A DNA stretch of 64,000 nt from Lymantria dispar (Eukaryota; Arthropoda; Insecta; Lepidoptera; Erebidae), in the NCBI GenBank assembly GCA_032191425.1, contig CM063471.1, positions 1,922,001 to 1,986,000 on the forward strand, read 5' to 3'. The translations under genes were made by a program, and so were the position numbers. Position 1 is the first letter of the stretch, and every line of letters starts with the position of its first letter. Shown in pieces: positions 22,801-36,415 of this stretch. The notes beneath the pieces are model-generated. The model was not told the origin of the DNA, did not search any database, and saw only the letters and a program-made list of their open reading frames with translations.

Positions 22801-25800
22801 TTTGGTCCTTGGTCCGACCTTGTGGAACGTCGGGTTTGACTGGCTTCTCCGGGGTCAGTTCCGTCCCGGGATGGGGGTTATCTGTTATGCAGATGACACC
22901 CTCATCACGGTGAGGGGGGCTGACTGCCGGGGGGGCCGCCCGACTAGCAAGGATTGGAGTAGCGCTCGTCGTCGACCGGATAGGCATGTTGGGCCTGAGG
23001 GTCTCACGGGCGAAGACAGAGGCCCTCCTCTTTTATGGTCCAAGCCGAGGTCTCCCCCGCAGAGCACAGATCAGTGTGTCTGGGGTTGCCATGCCGGTGC
23101 AGACTCGGATGAAGTACCTGGGTCTGCACCTAGATAGTAGATGGAGCTTCGGGCTGCACTTTGCCCAGCTAGTCCCTTGACTCGCCAAGGCGGCCGCGGC
23201 GTTAGGTAGGCTTCTGCCAAACACTAGAGGCCCTGGATCGTCCTGCTGGCGTTTGTATGCCGATATCTCGCGGTTTATGGCACTGTACGGTGCCCCTATC
23301 TGGGCGGAGTCTCTAACCGCCTCCAATAAGGCTAAATTGCGAAAGGCGCAGAGAGCCATGGCGGTGAGAACAATACGAGGATACCGTACAGTGTCCTAGA
23401 CTGCAGCCACACTGCTGGCGGGCGATCCAACCTGGCCTCTATAAGCTAGGGTGCTTGCAGAGGTCTACCGACTCTGCGCTGCGGCGCGGGTCAGTGGCGG
23501 AGGTATCACCACAAGGGGACTGAGTAGGGCAATAAAAACGGCCCGAAGGATAGTTATCCGGCGCTGGAGGGAGGAATTGGAGTCCCCTGTAGCAGGACGG
23601 GGGACTGTAGAGGCGATTGCGCCCCACCTCCACCGCTGGATGAAACGAAAGCACGGCAACCTGACCTTCCGGATGACGCAGGTACTTTATTTTATTTTAT
23701 TTTATTTGCTATGGGACAATAAACAGCTACAATATACACAATACAAATAAATGCAAGCCTAGAGCTATATAAACAATATTGTAGCCAACTACATTATGGG
23801 GTACTACGCCAGAAACCTCCGCGTGGTGTACCCTGGGCACAAGCGACAATTTCTTGGACTGCTCTCTGGAATTGTCGCTCGTGGCAAATATCTGGCCCGA
23901 GGGGGGGGGCCAGTTTGTGGGATGCCCCAAATTCGCTCCATGCCCTCTAATTGTAGAGGGTATTGGATGCGAAAATTCGACGGGTCCAGTCACTCATTCA
24001 TTTGAGGACTGGGCAGGCATTTGCCAACCGCGACAAATCGTAGACCTGATTCTTGCTTCGGGACATTTGTCTTGAGGCCTAGATTCAGGAGCGAGGGTCT
24101 TGCCTTAACCGCCTGGACCGCGAGGAAGAAAACTTCTATAAAACAATCACCCAGAATCCTAAGTTCTGGCGCGCGGCGAGAGGATGCATGGCTGATGGGT
24201 TGTTCAGTCGTTAGCGCGCCCCCAGCCAGGGTACCTGCGGACCCCCTGTGTTGGGATACAAATGTACGCTTACCCGGGTATCGGGATCTCTGCCCGGGTG
24301 GACCGTTATTTCTCCCATACTCGTGGGAACCTTATGGATTTCTTGTACAATAAAGATGCAGATAGGAGGGGTGAGATGCCCAAAACCACCACTAACGGGG
24401 AGCCTAGTTCCCACTCTAAAGCCTTGCCAGGCTACTGCAAAACTGGCACAGACGGGAGAGATGCTTCGTCGGACTGCAGTTCCGCACTGGACGCATCCAA
24501 ATCAGCCAAGGGCCCAGCGAAAATTGAGGCTCTAAAGAAGAAGAGGGGGGGAAACCCACCCCCGCAACGGAGCGCGCCAGGCGACGCGCTGCGAAACTGC
24601 GACGGGCGGAGCAGAAGGCACGGGGGGCTGCCGATGTTCCGCCCAGCGATTGTAGCGTATCTGACGCTGACAGCAACGCGACGGCGGAGACCGATGGGAC
24701 TGCAGAGCAGTCAATGGACGAGGGCGGCAGTGCCGCAGGGCCGTCTGATGTGATGGAGAGCCCAGCCGCTCAGGCCGCCGGGGGGCCTGCGTCGTTTTCT
24801 GCGGCGTCATCCCTGACGGCGGCCCTGACAGTGAGGGAGGAGGCCTTCCCCCCACAGGTGCGGAAGCGCCCCCTGCACAAGGGTGGCAGCACTGCATCTG
24901 ACTCGGAAGGGAGTAGAGACATCATGCCTCCTCCCAAAGAGGCAACCTCACACAGGGGTCGCAGAGGGCGTGGGGCTGCGGTGGCGGCGAGGACTGGGGC
25001 TCCGTCTCCGGTAAGCCAGGCTGCAAGGATAGTGGGGGATCCTTCAACCACAGGAGTGGCGGCCCTGCAGGCTGAAAATGCCCGCCTCAGTGGCGAGGTA
25101 TCAGGTCTGCAGGAGCACAATAAGAAGCTGGAGACGGAGCTGGCGGCGGTGAAAAAGGAGAACCGCAGGTTGGCCAAAGAAATGGCTGACCTACGGGCCC
25201 AAGTCGCGCAGCTGACGCCCGCCGCGCCGAATGCAGGGCCACCGAAGCCAACCCTGCCACCGACGCCGGCGACGAGGGCTGTCGCTACCACCCCCCCTCT
25301 GCTCCGTCGACTCGCGCCACGGGACGTACCCTTGTCCCGGCTGCAGAGGTGCCACTTCCCGTAGTAGAGGGCGTGTCGGATGAGGCGATGCGCGCCATTT
25401 TCACCAGAGTTGGTCGGATGGTCGAGGCGCGCATTGAGGCCGTGGAGGTGAGACTCCCTCCTGAGGCACCTCTCCGGCCACCGCTCGCTGCGGACAGGGC
25501 GAGGGCAGCGCGGCCGACGGTAGCGTCGAGTCCCACCCCGTTACCATGCCAGGGTGGCCGCGTGGCCAGCTTTGCGGCGGCCGTGGCTGGGCCTAAGGGT
25601 CCCGCCACAACTAAAAAGGCGAGGGTGGCGCCAGCTCCCGCCATACCGCAGTCGGTGCCCGCAACGATACCGCAAGCACCGGCTAGCGCGCCCGTGACCG
25701 CGCCCGCTGCGCTCAGCGCTGCTGCCATGCTGGAACAGGGTTGGCAGGTGGCTGAGCGGAGCAGGAAGGCTCGCGGTCAGGCGGGAGGCGGAAAAAAGAA

Positions 25801-28800
25801 GAGAGGCAAGAGGTCGCGCAAGGGGCTCTGGCCGCCAAAATCAGCCGCAGTTGTTATTACTGTGCTGCCTGAGGCGGCTGAGAGGGGCCTAAGCTACGAG
25901 CCCGTCCTGAGTCGCGCCCGGCGGGAGTTAGACGTCTCTGACATTGGAGGCGTCGAAGCTAGGACCCGCAAGGCCCAGACAGGGGCTCGGATCCTGGAGT
26001 TCCCTGGGACCGAGGGCGCCAAGGCGGCCGACAGTTTGGCCACGAAGTTGCGGGGTCTGTTCGAGGAGGAGGGTGGCGTCCGAATCGCCAGGCCCGTAAA
26101 GTGCGCCGAAATGCGCATTACGGGTCTGGACGATTCCGTGACGGTGGAGGACGTCCGGGAGGCTATCGTGGCTAGAACCGGATGTGCCTCGGACACCGTC
26201 CAAATTGGCGCCATCCGCCCTGGTCCGGGCGGTGTCGGTGCCGCCTGGCTGCGGTGCCCAGTGGAGTCGGCCAAGAAACTGGCCGACTCAGGCAGGCTCC
26301 TCGTGGGCTGGAGCTCGGCGCGGGTGATCGTGCTGGAGTCCCGGCCTGCGAGGTGTTACAAGTGCATGGCGGTCGGACACACTCGGCCGACATGCACTAA
26401 CTGCTTTGACTGCAGCGACCTTTGTTTCCGCTGCGGTCAACCCGGGCATAAGGTGGCATCCTGCGCCGCCACTCCCCACGGCTCGACGACCCCAGCCGCT
26501 CCTGTCCTTAGCGCGACCCGATCGCCCGCCAGCGTGGAGGAGGTGATGGATACGGCCCACTAATGGCGACCGAATCCTACCACCTCCTGCAGGCCAACCT
26601 TAACCACGCTGCCGAGGCACAGGACGTTTTCCTGCAAGCCATGGCGGAGTGGTTGATCGGTGCAGCCGTAGCCGCGGAGCCGTACGTGGTGCCTGACCGG
26701 CCCAATTGGCTGGGCAGCAGTGACGGCTCTGTGGCAATCGTCGCCTGCATGTCGTGGCATTCCCCGCCTTTGTTGCTCAAGGACAGGGGCGATGGGTATG
26801 TCGCGGCGGAATGGGGAGAGGTTACGCTATTTGGTGTTTACTTCTCCCCTAACAGGAGCGCGACGGATTTCGGGGCCTTCCTCACCATCCTGGGGGCCTC
26901 GATACGGCGACTAGCACCGCGCCAAGTCTTCGTTCTGGGGGACTACAACGCCAAGTCCACGGCGTGGGGGTCCCCCAGGACGAATGCCCGCGGGCGGGCG
27001 GTCGAAGAGTGGGCGGCGGCACTGGGCCTCTGTTTGCTGAACAGGGGCTTGGTGCAAACGTGCGTGCGGCAGCAGGGCGGGTCGATAGTGGACTTGTCGT
27101 TCGCTAGCCCTAATGTCGCAGCACATGTGAGGAGCTGGTGCGTCCAGGAGGAGGTTGAGACCCTATCCGACCACCGATACATCCGGATAGAGGTCTCCCG
27201 GACCCTCCTGCAGCCCAGCAGGGGTCACACGGCGGACGGAGCTCCCGCGTTTCCGCGGTGGGCTGTGGGTCGATTGGATCGGGACCTGTTGGCGGAGGCA
27301 GCCATCGTTCAGTCATGGCTGTCCTCACCGCCCCAGGCGGACGGGGTGGATGCTGAGGCTGGCCGCATCCGCTGTGCGTTAACGCAGATCTGCGATGCGG
27401 CCATGCCCCGTGTGCGGCGCCTGCCCCCGAAGAGTGCGGTCCCCTGGTGATCCCGAGAATTGGCGGACCTTCGGGCCGCGTGCATACGTGCCCGGAGGGC
27501 CTACACCCGCAGCCGAGCGCTTCACCGCGACGCTGAGCGGGAGGGCCAGCTGTACGAGGCTTACCGCAGTGCGCGGTCTGCCTTCAGGCTGGCCGTCCGT
27601 ACCGCCAAGGACGTTAGTCGGCGGGAGATGCTGGACAGTCTCGAGCGTGACCCCTGGGGTCGCCCCTACCTCGCGGCGCTGAACAAGCTCCGCGGGCGGG
27701 GCCCCCCCCCTCACCGAGACTCTCCAGCCCAGCCTCCTCACCAGAGTTGTCGAGGACCTCTTTCCACGGCGGACGGAGCACACGCCCCCGGTCATGGCTT
27801 CGCCGGACAGTGACCGGGAGGCCGACGATGAAAGTGCTCCGCCCATCACGGAGCCGGAAATGGGGGCGGCGGTGGCGCGTATGCGAGTCAAATCCACCGC
27901 CCCCGGGCCTGACGGTATTCCGAACCGTGTGCTGGCCCTGGTCCTCGAACACCTGGGACCACGCCTCAGGGGACTGTTCGACGCTTGTTTGTCGTCCGGG
28001 CAGTTCCTTGGGTGCTGGAAAGAGGGGAGGCTGGTTCTCCTGCCGAAGCCGGGACGGTCTCCCGAGTCGGCCTCGGCCTACAGGCCCATCGTGCTGCTCG
28101 GTCGGGGACGGGCCCGATTTGTCGGACGCCCAGTTTGGTTTTCGGAGAGGGCGTTCGACGATCGCAGCCCTGCTGCGCCTGAAGGCCATGGTAGTGGAGG
28201 CCGTCACCGGCGGAGGAGTCTTCAACGCCTTCAACAATCTGCCATTCAGCTGCATCAGGGAGGGGCTGAGGTATCACGGGGTGCCCGTGTACCTCAGGCG
28301 GCTGGTGGCAGACTACTTGGAGGGGCGCAGCGTCCTCTACGTTGACCGAGTAGGGGACGTTGTGCGAACGCCCATGACGTGCGGTGTCCCACAGGGGTCG
28401 GTTCTGGGTCCGACCCTGTGGAACATCGGCTACGACTGGGCGTTGAGAGGAAGCCGCCCACCCGGGCTGGGTGTAATTTGCTACGCCGACGATACACTCG
28501 TCACAGCCCGGGGTGGGACGCTAGAGGAGGCGGCACGCCTGGCAACTCTCGGCACCGAGGAGATTGTCAGGCGGATCGAAGCGCTGGGGTTGAGGGTAGC
28601 CCTGGAAAAGACGGAGGCCCTTTTGATCCATGGCCTCCGTACCACCGGGCCTCCCACCGGCGCTTCGATCACCGTGAAGTCGGTCACCATCAGCATCCAG
28701 GCCCACATGAAGTACTTGGGCCTGGTGCTCGACTCGATTTTTGGTTCCGGGAGCATCTCCACCGACTTGTTCCCCGGCTTGTCGGCGCGGCGTCCGCCCT

Positions 28801-31800
28801 TTCGCGGCTGATGCCGAATGTGGGCGGATCCAGCGCTACGTGCCGACAGCTGTACGCGGGGGTGATCCGGTCGATGGCTCTGTACGGCGCACCGGTGTGG
28901 GCGGGGTCCCTGACCGTCCGGCTGAGGGCCCTCTTGAGGCGACCACGGAGGGTAATGGCGGTCAGGGCCATACGCGGTTACCGCACCATGTCGACGGAGG
29001 CAGCGTGCCTCTTGGCCGGAACTCCCCGTGGGACCTGGAGGCGGAGATGCTCGCCGACATTTATCGGCGGGTGTCGGAGACGCGCGCCTGCGGTGATATG
29101 GTCTCCCTGCAGGAGATCACCGCCTGGCGGGTCGACGCCCGCCGTGGAATCATTGCCCGTTGGGCATTCCGGCTGGAGAGTCCTCGGTACGGTGTCAGGA
29201 CCGTCGAGGCCTTCCGGCCGGTGCTGATGGAGTGGTTGGAGCGGACGCACGGGGTGCTTTCCTTCCGACTGGTGCAGGTGCTGACGGGGCACGGATGCTT
29301 CGCAAAGTACCTGCACAAGATTGTCAGGAGGGAGAGCACACCGTCCTGCCACCACTGCAGTTGCGACGAGGACACGGCGCAGCACACGCTCGAGGAGTGT
29401 GCTGCGTGGGAGGGGGAGCGCCGTGAACTCGTCGCGATTATCGGTGCCGACCTGGCGCTGCCGACCATCGCCAGGGAGATGCTCGTCAGCGTCAGGAACT
29501 GGGACGCGGTCGCCGCCTTCTGTGAGGCCGTTATCTCACGGAAGGAGGCGGCGGATCGTGTGCGAGTAGAGATCCTATTCGGCGACACGTTCCGCCGCCG
29601 GCGACTCGGGCGGCGCAGGCGCGAGTATCTGCGCCTAATGCCGCCCTAGCCGAGGCCGCGGGTGATCGGACCGGGGAATTCCCGGTCCGATCACCCGCGT
29701 CCGTCACCCGCAGTGTGGCTAACCGCGCGATGGCGACCGACGTCCCAGGATGTCGAGAGGTGAGGGTACCTGAAAGGGTATTCCGTCGGGCCGACCACTG
29801 ACGACTAGTCCGTGTGGTGACGGAGTAAGAATACAATTCACCACCCCCTATCTTACCCGTGGGTGATCGTACGAGACGACTAAGGGATATAAAACGCATA
29901 TAACATCTATGTGAGAGAAGGAAAACTCGAAATAAAACCCTATACCAACACGTCTGTCCAGCGTGGTATAGTAGGTCAATTACCCTTCCATTATGGAGGA
30001 GGCCGAGCCCAATAGTGGGACGTATATGGGCTGAGATGATGATGATGATGATGACCACTGACGACAAGTCACATCTGCTCCGGTGGTCGGCCCAACAACG
30101 AGATGACGTGGGTACGGGTGGGTTATGGGCCCGCGCGCCGTCCTTTCATCGCCTCGGACGGACTGGACCGCTCGTGCGCTTACCATAGCCCACCCATAAA
30201 AAAAAAAAAAAGCCAACTACATTATCCACATATAAACAATTAAATTGAACATACAGTGCCACTAGAGAAAGATACAAAAAAAGAAAGTTACGCTACCACT
30301 ATTAACAAAAGCAAAGAATTTAAGTTATTATTAATTAAAATTATCATTATTATAAAAGCATATCATCATCATCATCATCTTGCTCTTATCCCAATTCCTT
30401 GGGGTCGACGCAATATGTCATCTGTTTTGACATATTGCAAAAAGTTTCGGCAATGACTTTTATGACCGGCCGCCTGCCTGACATCAACCCTCCTTGGGAA
30501 TGTAATCGTTGACCCAAATGGTACCAGATGGAGTTGGTCCGGGTCAATCTAGGGCTCTTAGTCGTCTTTTATAAAAGCATATATAAACAATAAATTATAA
30601 AATTTGAAGAATTATAAAATTCAAAATAAACAATACAAACAAATGAACACTCCATTACATCGCTATAGAATCAGTACAATTAATTAAATGATAAATGTTT
30701 AATAATACTATTTCTATATTTAGCTTTAGTGCATGCAAATATATCTATATTGATAAAATTACTATTATACGACCACCCACTCCACCATTCGGCGAACAGG
30801 ACCTCGTCGCCCAGAATTTGTTCGACAAGACTTAACTACGAACAGAATACCTACACGAACGCTACGCTTGTTCACAGTACGAGGGACAGCATAACAGAGT
30901 TGCCTCGTGAGCTCTACTGTGTCAAAATTGCTATGTACAGGTACCTACCGGACACGGGGTCTTTGGTAAGTACCTGCATAGAATCAGAGGTGAGGAGGTC
31001 CCCGGATGCCATGAGTGTGGCGCGCCAAATGATAATGTGCGTCACACCATGGAGGTATGTCCCGCCTGGGGGCCTCAGCGCCGCGAACTGTCGGCGGTCA
31101 TAGGAACGGGCCTGTCATTGTTGACCATCATAACAAAGATGCTCGACAGCGACAGGTGCTGGTCGGCGATGGCCTCTTTCTGCGAGGAGTTCATCGCCCG
31201 GAAGGAGGCCGCGGAGCGGGAACGCGAGGCACTTGCGTCCGCTAACTCGCTCCGTAGGCGGCGACCAGGGAGGGGGAGGCCCCGACGGCCTTGCGTAGGA
31301 GTGTCGGGGATCGAATGTCATTAGACGATCTCTCCGGCACTCCGTAAAAGCGCGGAAGGGACCGCTGTTGGTTTTAGTGGGTATTCCGGTTGCATAGGCG
31401 ACTAGTGACTCCCACACACCCTCCTCGTCTGTTACCGGCGAGGGGTAGTACGTAAATTGCATTTCCACAGCGTTAACAAAAAAAAAAGTACTGTTTAGAG
31501 TGGCATATTCCTGGGGAGGCCTATGTCCAACAATGCTCGTCTATTGGCGGATGGATGGATGAAAAAAGAAAGAATGAATTACCTGTGGATTTTTCTTTTT
31601 CTTTAAACCTTCGATGGCTGATCTGCATTTGCTGATCATGATGCAAGTACCTGCGTTACCATTTGCCGAACAGGTATCGCCTGAAAAAAGGAGAAATGTA
31701 AAAGAATGATTTTAAATATATATAGTATGTCTAATTCTCTTGCTTAATGGGGAAGCTCGACCCCAACAGTGTTATGTGCATGACTGCAATGATGATAATG

Positions 31801-34800
31801 AGAATTTTATAGAAAAATATTGCCTGTAAAGTCGGTTTACGTCGGTTACGGTTTACGTCGGTAGTGAATTATTTTCTTTCTCCGTCACTACACGGATAGT
31901 TGGTTGTAGTAGGTCTAGGTCCTTCCAATTTGAAGAAGGCCCGTGCCCAGCTGTGGGACGTATATATGGGCGCATATCGCCCTCTATCGGCAATATTTGT
32001 AAATTGTTGATGTATGTGTTGTCAATTATAGTTATAAACGTGTTTGGAATATTTGCAACTAATATTTAAATAATTATTTGTAGTAACAACACTATTTATC
32101 ATGCTATGATATTTAAAAGACACTTTTTGAATGTATTTCTAGATATATTTGATTTAGTTGCTTAAATATTTATATAGTTGATTAAATTAAAATCGATTAG
32201 AATTAATGTAATTATTTGTAACCATATTTAGTTGTTTTAACACAATAAATATTGCAATTTATTTCTAGTTACAGCGCCGTCTGTTGAACAATATATGAGA
32301 ACAATATTTCCTTTAATTACATTAATGTAAATTGTGTAAAATTGACTATTTGTAATTATGTTAAATGCATTAGAATATTTATCATTATTATTTAGCTATA
32401 TGCCGATAGTTATTTAATAGTTGTTTTATTTGTTTGTTATAAAAAGTAATTGTAGTTGCTAAGACTAGACCGTTTCATTGTAAAGCGGAGGTTATAAAAA
32501 CATTGTAAGATTAGAATAGAGGACAGTTTTACTTCACTCACTGCTCCGGCAATAACTTGTAATAAATACAGTGACTAGTGATCGTTTTACTATCGACATC
32601 AATATTCCTGGCTCAACGCCGACATATACGAGCTTTGATGATGATGATGAAATTGCTTTTAAGTCGGTTGTTTTTTTTTGTTAAACGTTTATATTATTAA
32701 CTCACTTTTTTTTAATATCTATAATTTCTAAGTTTCAATTTAGGCGCAATCGATGTTCTTTTTAATTTTATGTGCAGCCCGACATGGCTTCGCTTCGATT
32801 TTAGGCGCCTTACCCGCAATGCCCCTTCGCGTGGGAATACCGGGATAAAATATAGCCTATGTTACTCCCTGATATTATAGCTTTCCATTGGTGAAAGAAT
32901 TTTTGAAATCGGTTCAGTGGTTAAACATGAAAGCGTAACAAACAAACAAACATACTTTCGCATTTATAATATTAAGTAAGGATTCAATATATAATCTTTT
33001 ATTTCCATTTAACAGGATAAACTGTCCGTTGACCTCGAAAGAATAAGCCAAAGATAATTAAAGATATTTTATAACCCAACAGGTAAATTAATAAAATTGC
33101 AAACGAGTTTTTCAAATGCAATTTTATATGACAAGGATAATTTTGAAAAAACAACTTGAATAACTTTATTCGCATGTTAATTATAAGAATATTAAGTTTT
33201 CAATAATTTTTTCTTATGCGTCTGCCTGGTATCATGTTCATTTTGCGGGTGACCGGACCGGGGATTCAGTCCGGCATCCCCGGAGAGGTTAGATGACTAG
33301 GTTAGTAGACGTCGATGGCAAAGGGTACTCTCTTGGAGTATTCCGTCGGGTCGAACACTGAAGTCAAGGAACTCTGCACCGGTGGTCGACCTAACGACGA
33401 AGGCTATATGGGCGGGTTACGGGGCCGTACGCCACACCTCTGTCGCCCCGGATGGAGCTGAGCGGCAGGTGCGCTTATCGTAGCCCACCCCAAATAAAAT
33501 TCATGTTCCATCTCGGCCGACATTACACCCCCTGATGAGCTCGAACCTCCTCCACAATGGAAGGGTAATTGACCTACTATACCACGCTGGTCAGACGTGT
33601 TGGTATAGGATTTTATGACGACTTTTCCTTGTCTCTTGTTTAATGTTATTCGCATATCCCTTAGCCGTCTTTTACATTATTCTTATATACAATTTCGAAG
33701 GCCATCATACTGGAGCTAAATACCATATGTTGTACGAAGTATAAAATTATACATATTTAAAAGATTAAAAAAAAGTGCGAGTCAGAGTCACGCACGTTGG
33801 GTTCCGTACCATTTTGTATAAAAATCGCGTTTGTTGTAAGGGAGCCCCCTTAAAAATTTATTTTATTTTGTTTTTAGTATTTGCTGTTATAGCGGCAACA
33901 GAAATACATAATTTGTAAAAAATTCAACTGTCTAGTTATCGCGGTTCTTGAGATATAGCCTGGTGACAGACAGACAGACGGACGGATAGACAGCGAAGTC
34001 TTAGTAATAGGGCCTGTTTTACCCTTTGGGTACAGCACCCTAAAATGACAGCCCGCTGAGTTACTTGCCGGATCTTCTCAGCTTGTAGCCGCGTTTCGAT
34101 CCGGTGGTAGATATTGTATTATTACTATAAATTTGACAAAATATAAGTGCTCTTAGGGGGCTTATGTAGAATAAATAATTTGAATTGATTTACAACAACC
34201 ACAGGCAAAAATTCCGTGTGGTGACGGAGTAAGAATACAATTCACCACTCCCTATCTTGCCCGTGGATGTCGTAAAAGACGAGTAAGGGATATAATACGC
34301 ATATAACATCTGTGCAAGAGAAAACTCGAAATGAAACCCTCTACCAACAGTCTGACCAGTATGGTAGGTCAATTTCCCTCCCATTGTGGAGGAGACCCGA
34401 GCCCAACAGTGGGACGTATGTGGGCTGTGATGATGATGATGATGACAGGCAAAAAAGGGGGTGTTGAATTGTATTCTTACTTCGTCATCACACAACATGC
34501 GTTGAATTAATATTCGAAGCTGTATGGCAAAATATAAGTTCAATTTCTGGAATCTACTAATCATATAGGAGAAAGAAGGTGTCCTATATCCTATTCCACC
34601 TTCAACTTATGACGTGGTACTTCCTTTCTTGAAGTATATTGAATATGCATCATTTGAGTTGACATATGTCCCTCTGCTTGCTTCGAACCTCTTCCACAGT
34701 TGAAAGAAAATTGAACTACAATTAGGGATGCAAACGATACATCGATTCTTCTGAAACATCGATGTATCGATGTTATTTACTACGATGTTTTGCCTGACAT

Positions 34801-36360
34801 CTATTTGAAGTGTATGGTCATTTAAGCAAAACTTGCGTGACAGTTTATTTACTAGAGTAAATGACTTACGTATGTACGTTTTCGTAAAAACTGTTATTTT
34901 TAAACTCGGTTTCTAAATAGGTAACTTGCTGCAGTTAAGCTTGTAATAACTTTACTGAATAGAGAAATCGGGCATCCCAATCTCACGGACGGATTGGAGT
35001 CGCTGGAGCGGCGAAGAGACTTTGGGTCACTCTGTGTACTCTACAGACACTTTCACGGGGAGAGCGCCGGGGAACTGTTTGACTTGGTACCACCGTCACC
35101 ATTTTACCAACGTACTACTCGACACCGCAGCAGGGTTCATACGTTTCCAGCGATTATTTCTCCCACGTACGTGCAGGCTCTGGAATGAACTACCTGCTGC
35201 TGTGTTTCCCGAGCGCTATGACATGTCCTTCTTTAAACGAGGTTTGAGAAGAGCATTTACTTCACGGTAGGCAACGGCCTGGCTGTGCCCCTGGTATTGC
35301 AAAGGTCCATGTGCGGCATCATCACTTACCATCAGGTGGTGTGTGGTGTGTGGTGTGCTCGTTTGCCACCATCGGCAATGGAAAAAAAATTTAAAAAAAT
35401 ATGTTAATATATACATTTAACTTTATTTTCTCAACTATACACCTCTCTTGTTCTAAAGACTCACATCAATGATAATATTGTTACAGATAATAAAAATAGG
35501 TTGCATTTTAAAATTAAAGTTGTTTGCACGATCGTTAAAAAAAACATCGATGTTTCGATGCATCGATGTTTTTGGTTTCCATATTAGCATCCCTCACTAC
35601 AATGCCACGCTGGACAGACGAGTTGGTATAGGGCTTCAATTCAAAATTTCCTTCTTTTGCACAGATGTTATATGCATATTTAATCCCTTGGTCGCCTTTT
35701 ACGACTCCCACGGGCAAGACACGGGGTGGTGAATTGTATTCTTACTCCGGCACCATACGGAATCGCCACGCCATTTTGCTTCAGTCCCAGGAACTTGAGA
35801 CATGTTTTCATATACATTTCTTGACGCTTAATACGATTCATCATCCCGTTTAATACGCCAACACGTGCCACTCAAATACACATATTACCCCTTGCGGCAG
35901 CGGCCAGAACTGTGAAGTGACGACTGTCGAGCGACCCAAAGTGATAATGACCAAGAAGAAAATGAGTCAACTTCGATTTTCCCACACGCTCAGGCATTGT
36001 CAGCAGTTAATGATTTAAGACGCTACGTAACTTCTTTTGAATCAAAGCGAAAACGCACTGCGAAAATTAAATTACGTTGAAAATCTTGTAATTGCTAATG
36101 CCTCAAAATCTTTTTGTCAAACTAAAATAAGTGATTACTTTAAGTAACGTAATAATAATAAACAACATTTTGTTTTAGGTAATTTTTAAATGTTAAATTC
36201 AGATCAGAATGGCCGCCAGCCGTGATGGTTTTAAAGCTATGGTAAAACGTCTATACCTAGACTTTCTGACGGAGTCAACTCATCAATGATGGCTCTCCTC
36301 TACTTTTAATAAAATTTATATTTATGTATATGTATGTTTATGTATGTATATATGTATTTC

Positions 36361-36415
<55 letters not shown>

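Larger units (their letters stand above)
23798..30210 (+). mobile_element. R1-clade LINE copy 2 (R1x), full length with 15-bp target duplication
   Basis: Flanked by agccaactacattat at 23783-23797 and 30211-30225. Layout: 5' UTR about 580 bp, ORF1 (24376-26563), ORF2 (26563-29649), 3' UTR about 300 bp with a nested SINE-A, and poly(A). High GC contrasts with AT-rich flanks. The clade is judged from the EN-RT-zinc motif order and the RT motifs typical of R1/TRAS/SART elements. The stop/start of ORF1 and ORF2 overlap as TAATG. Both ORFs carry frameshifts, so this copy is dead. Confidence 0.93.
23687..30937 (-). mobile_element. (TAAAA)n-tailed LINE, 5'-truncated, inserted in R1x copy 1
   Basis: Read on the minus strand it starts near 30937, encodes in one frame TRQLCYAVPRTVNKRSVRVG, then RRMVEWVVV and a stop, and ends at 23687 with gtcccatagcaaataaaata and a (taaaa)n tail. 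caggtac with t/c variation flanks it (23679-23686, 30938-30946). It was later hit by the full-length R1x (23798-30210) and a SINE-C (30364-30568). Without inserts it is only about 0.6 kb. Clade unclear, perhaps jockey/CR1-like. Confidence 0.7.
34650..35765 (-). mobile_element. SINE-A copy split by a hAT-like element
   Basis: Parts 34660-34727 (tgacatatgtccctctgctt ... aaattgaactacaat) and 35600-35765 (actacaatgccacgctggac ... ttactccggcaccatacgg). Confidence 0.8.

Noticed and set aside
22514..22987. 157-codon minus-strand open frame
   Set aside because: Lies antisense to the R1x RT region; GC-rich coding DNA gives long shadow frames.
24532..25728. Several long minus-strand frames across R1x ORF1
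   Set aside because: Low-complexity Ala/Pro/Arg peptides opposite a convincing gag-like frame.
23798..30210. Telomeric SART/TRAS insertion
   Set aside because: Element is of this wider clade, but no TTAGG array is next to it and the target duplication is unrelated to telomere repeats.
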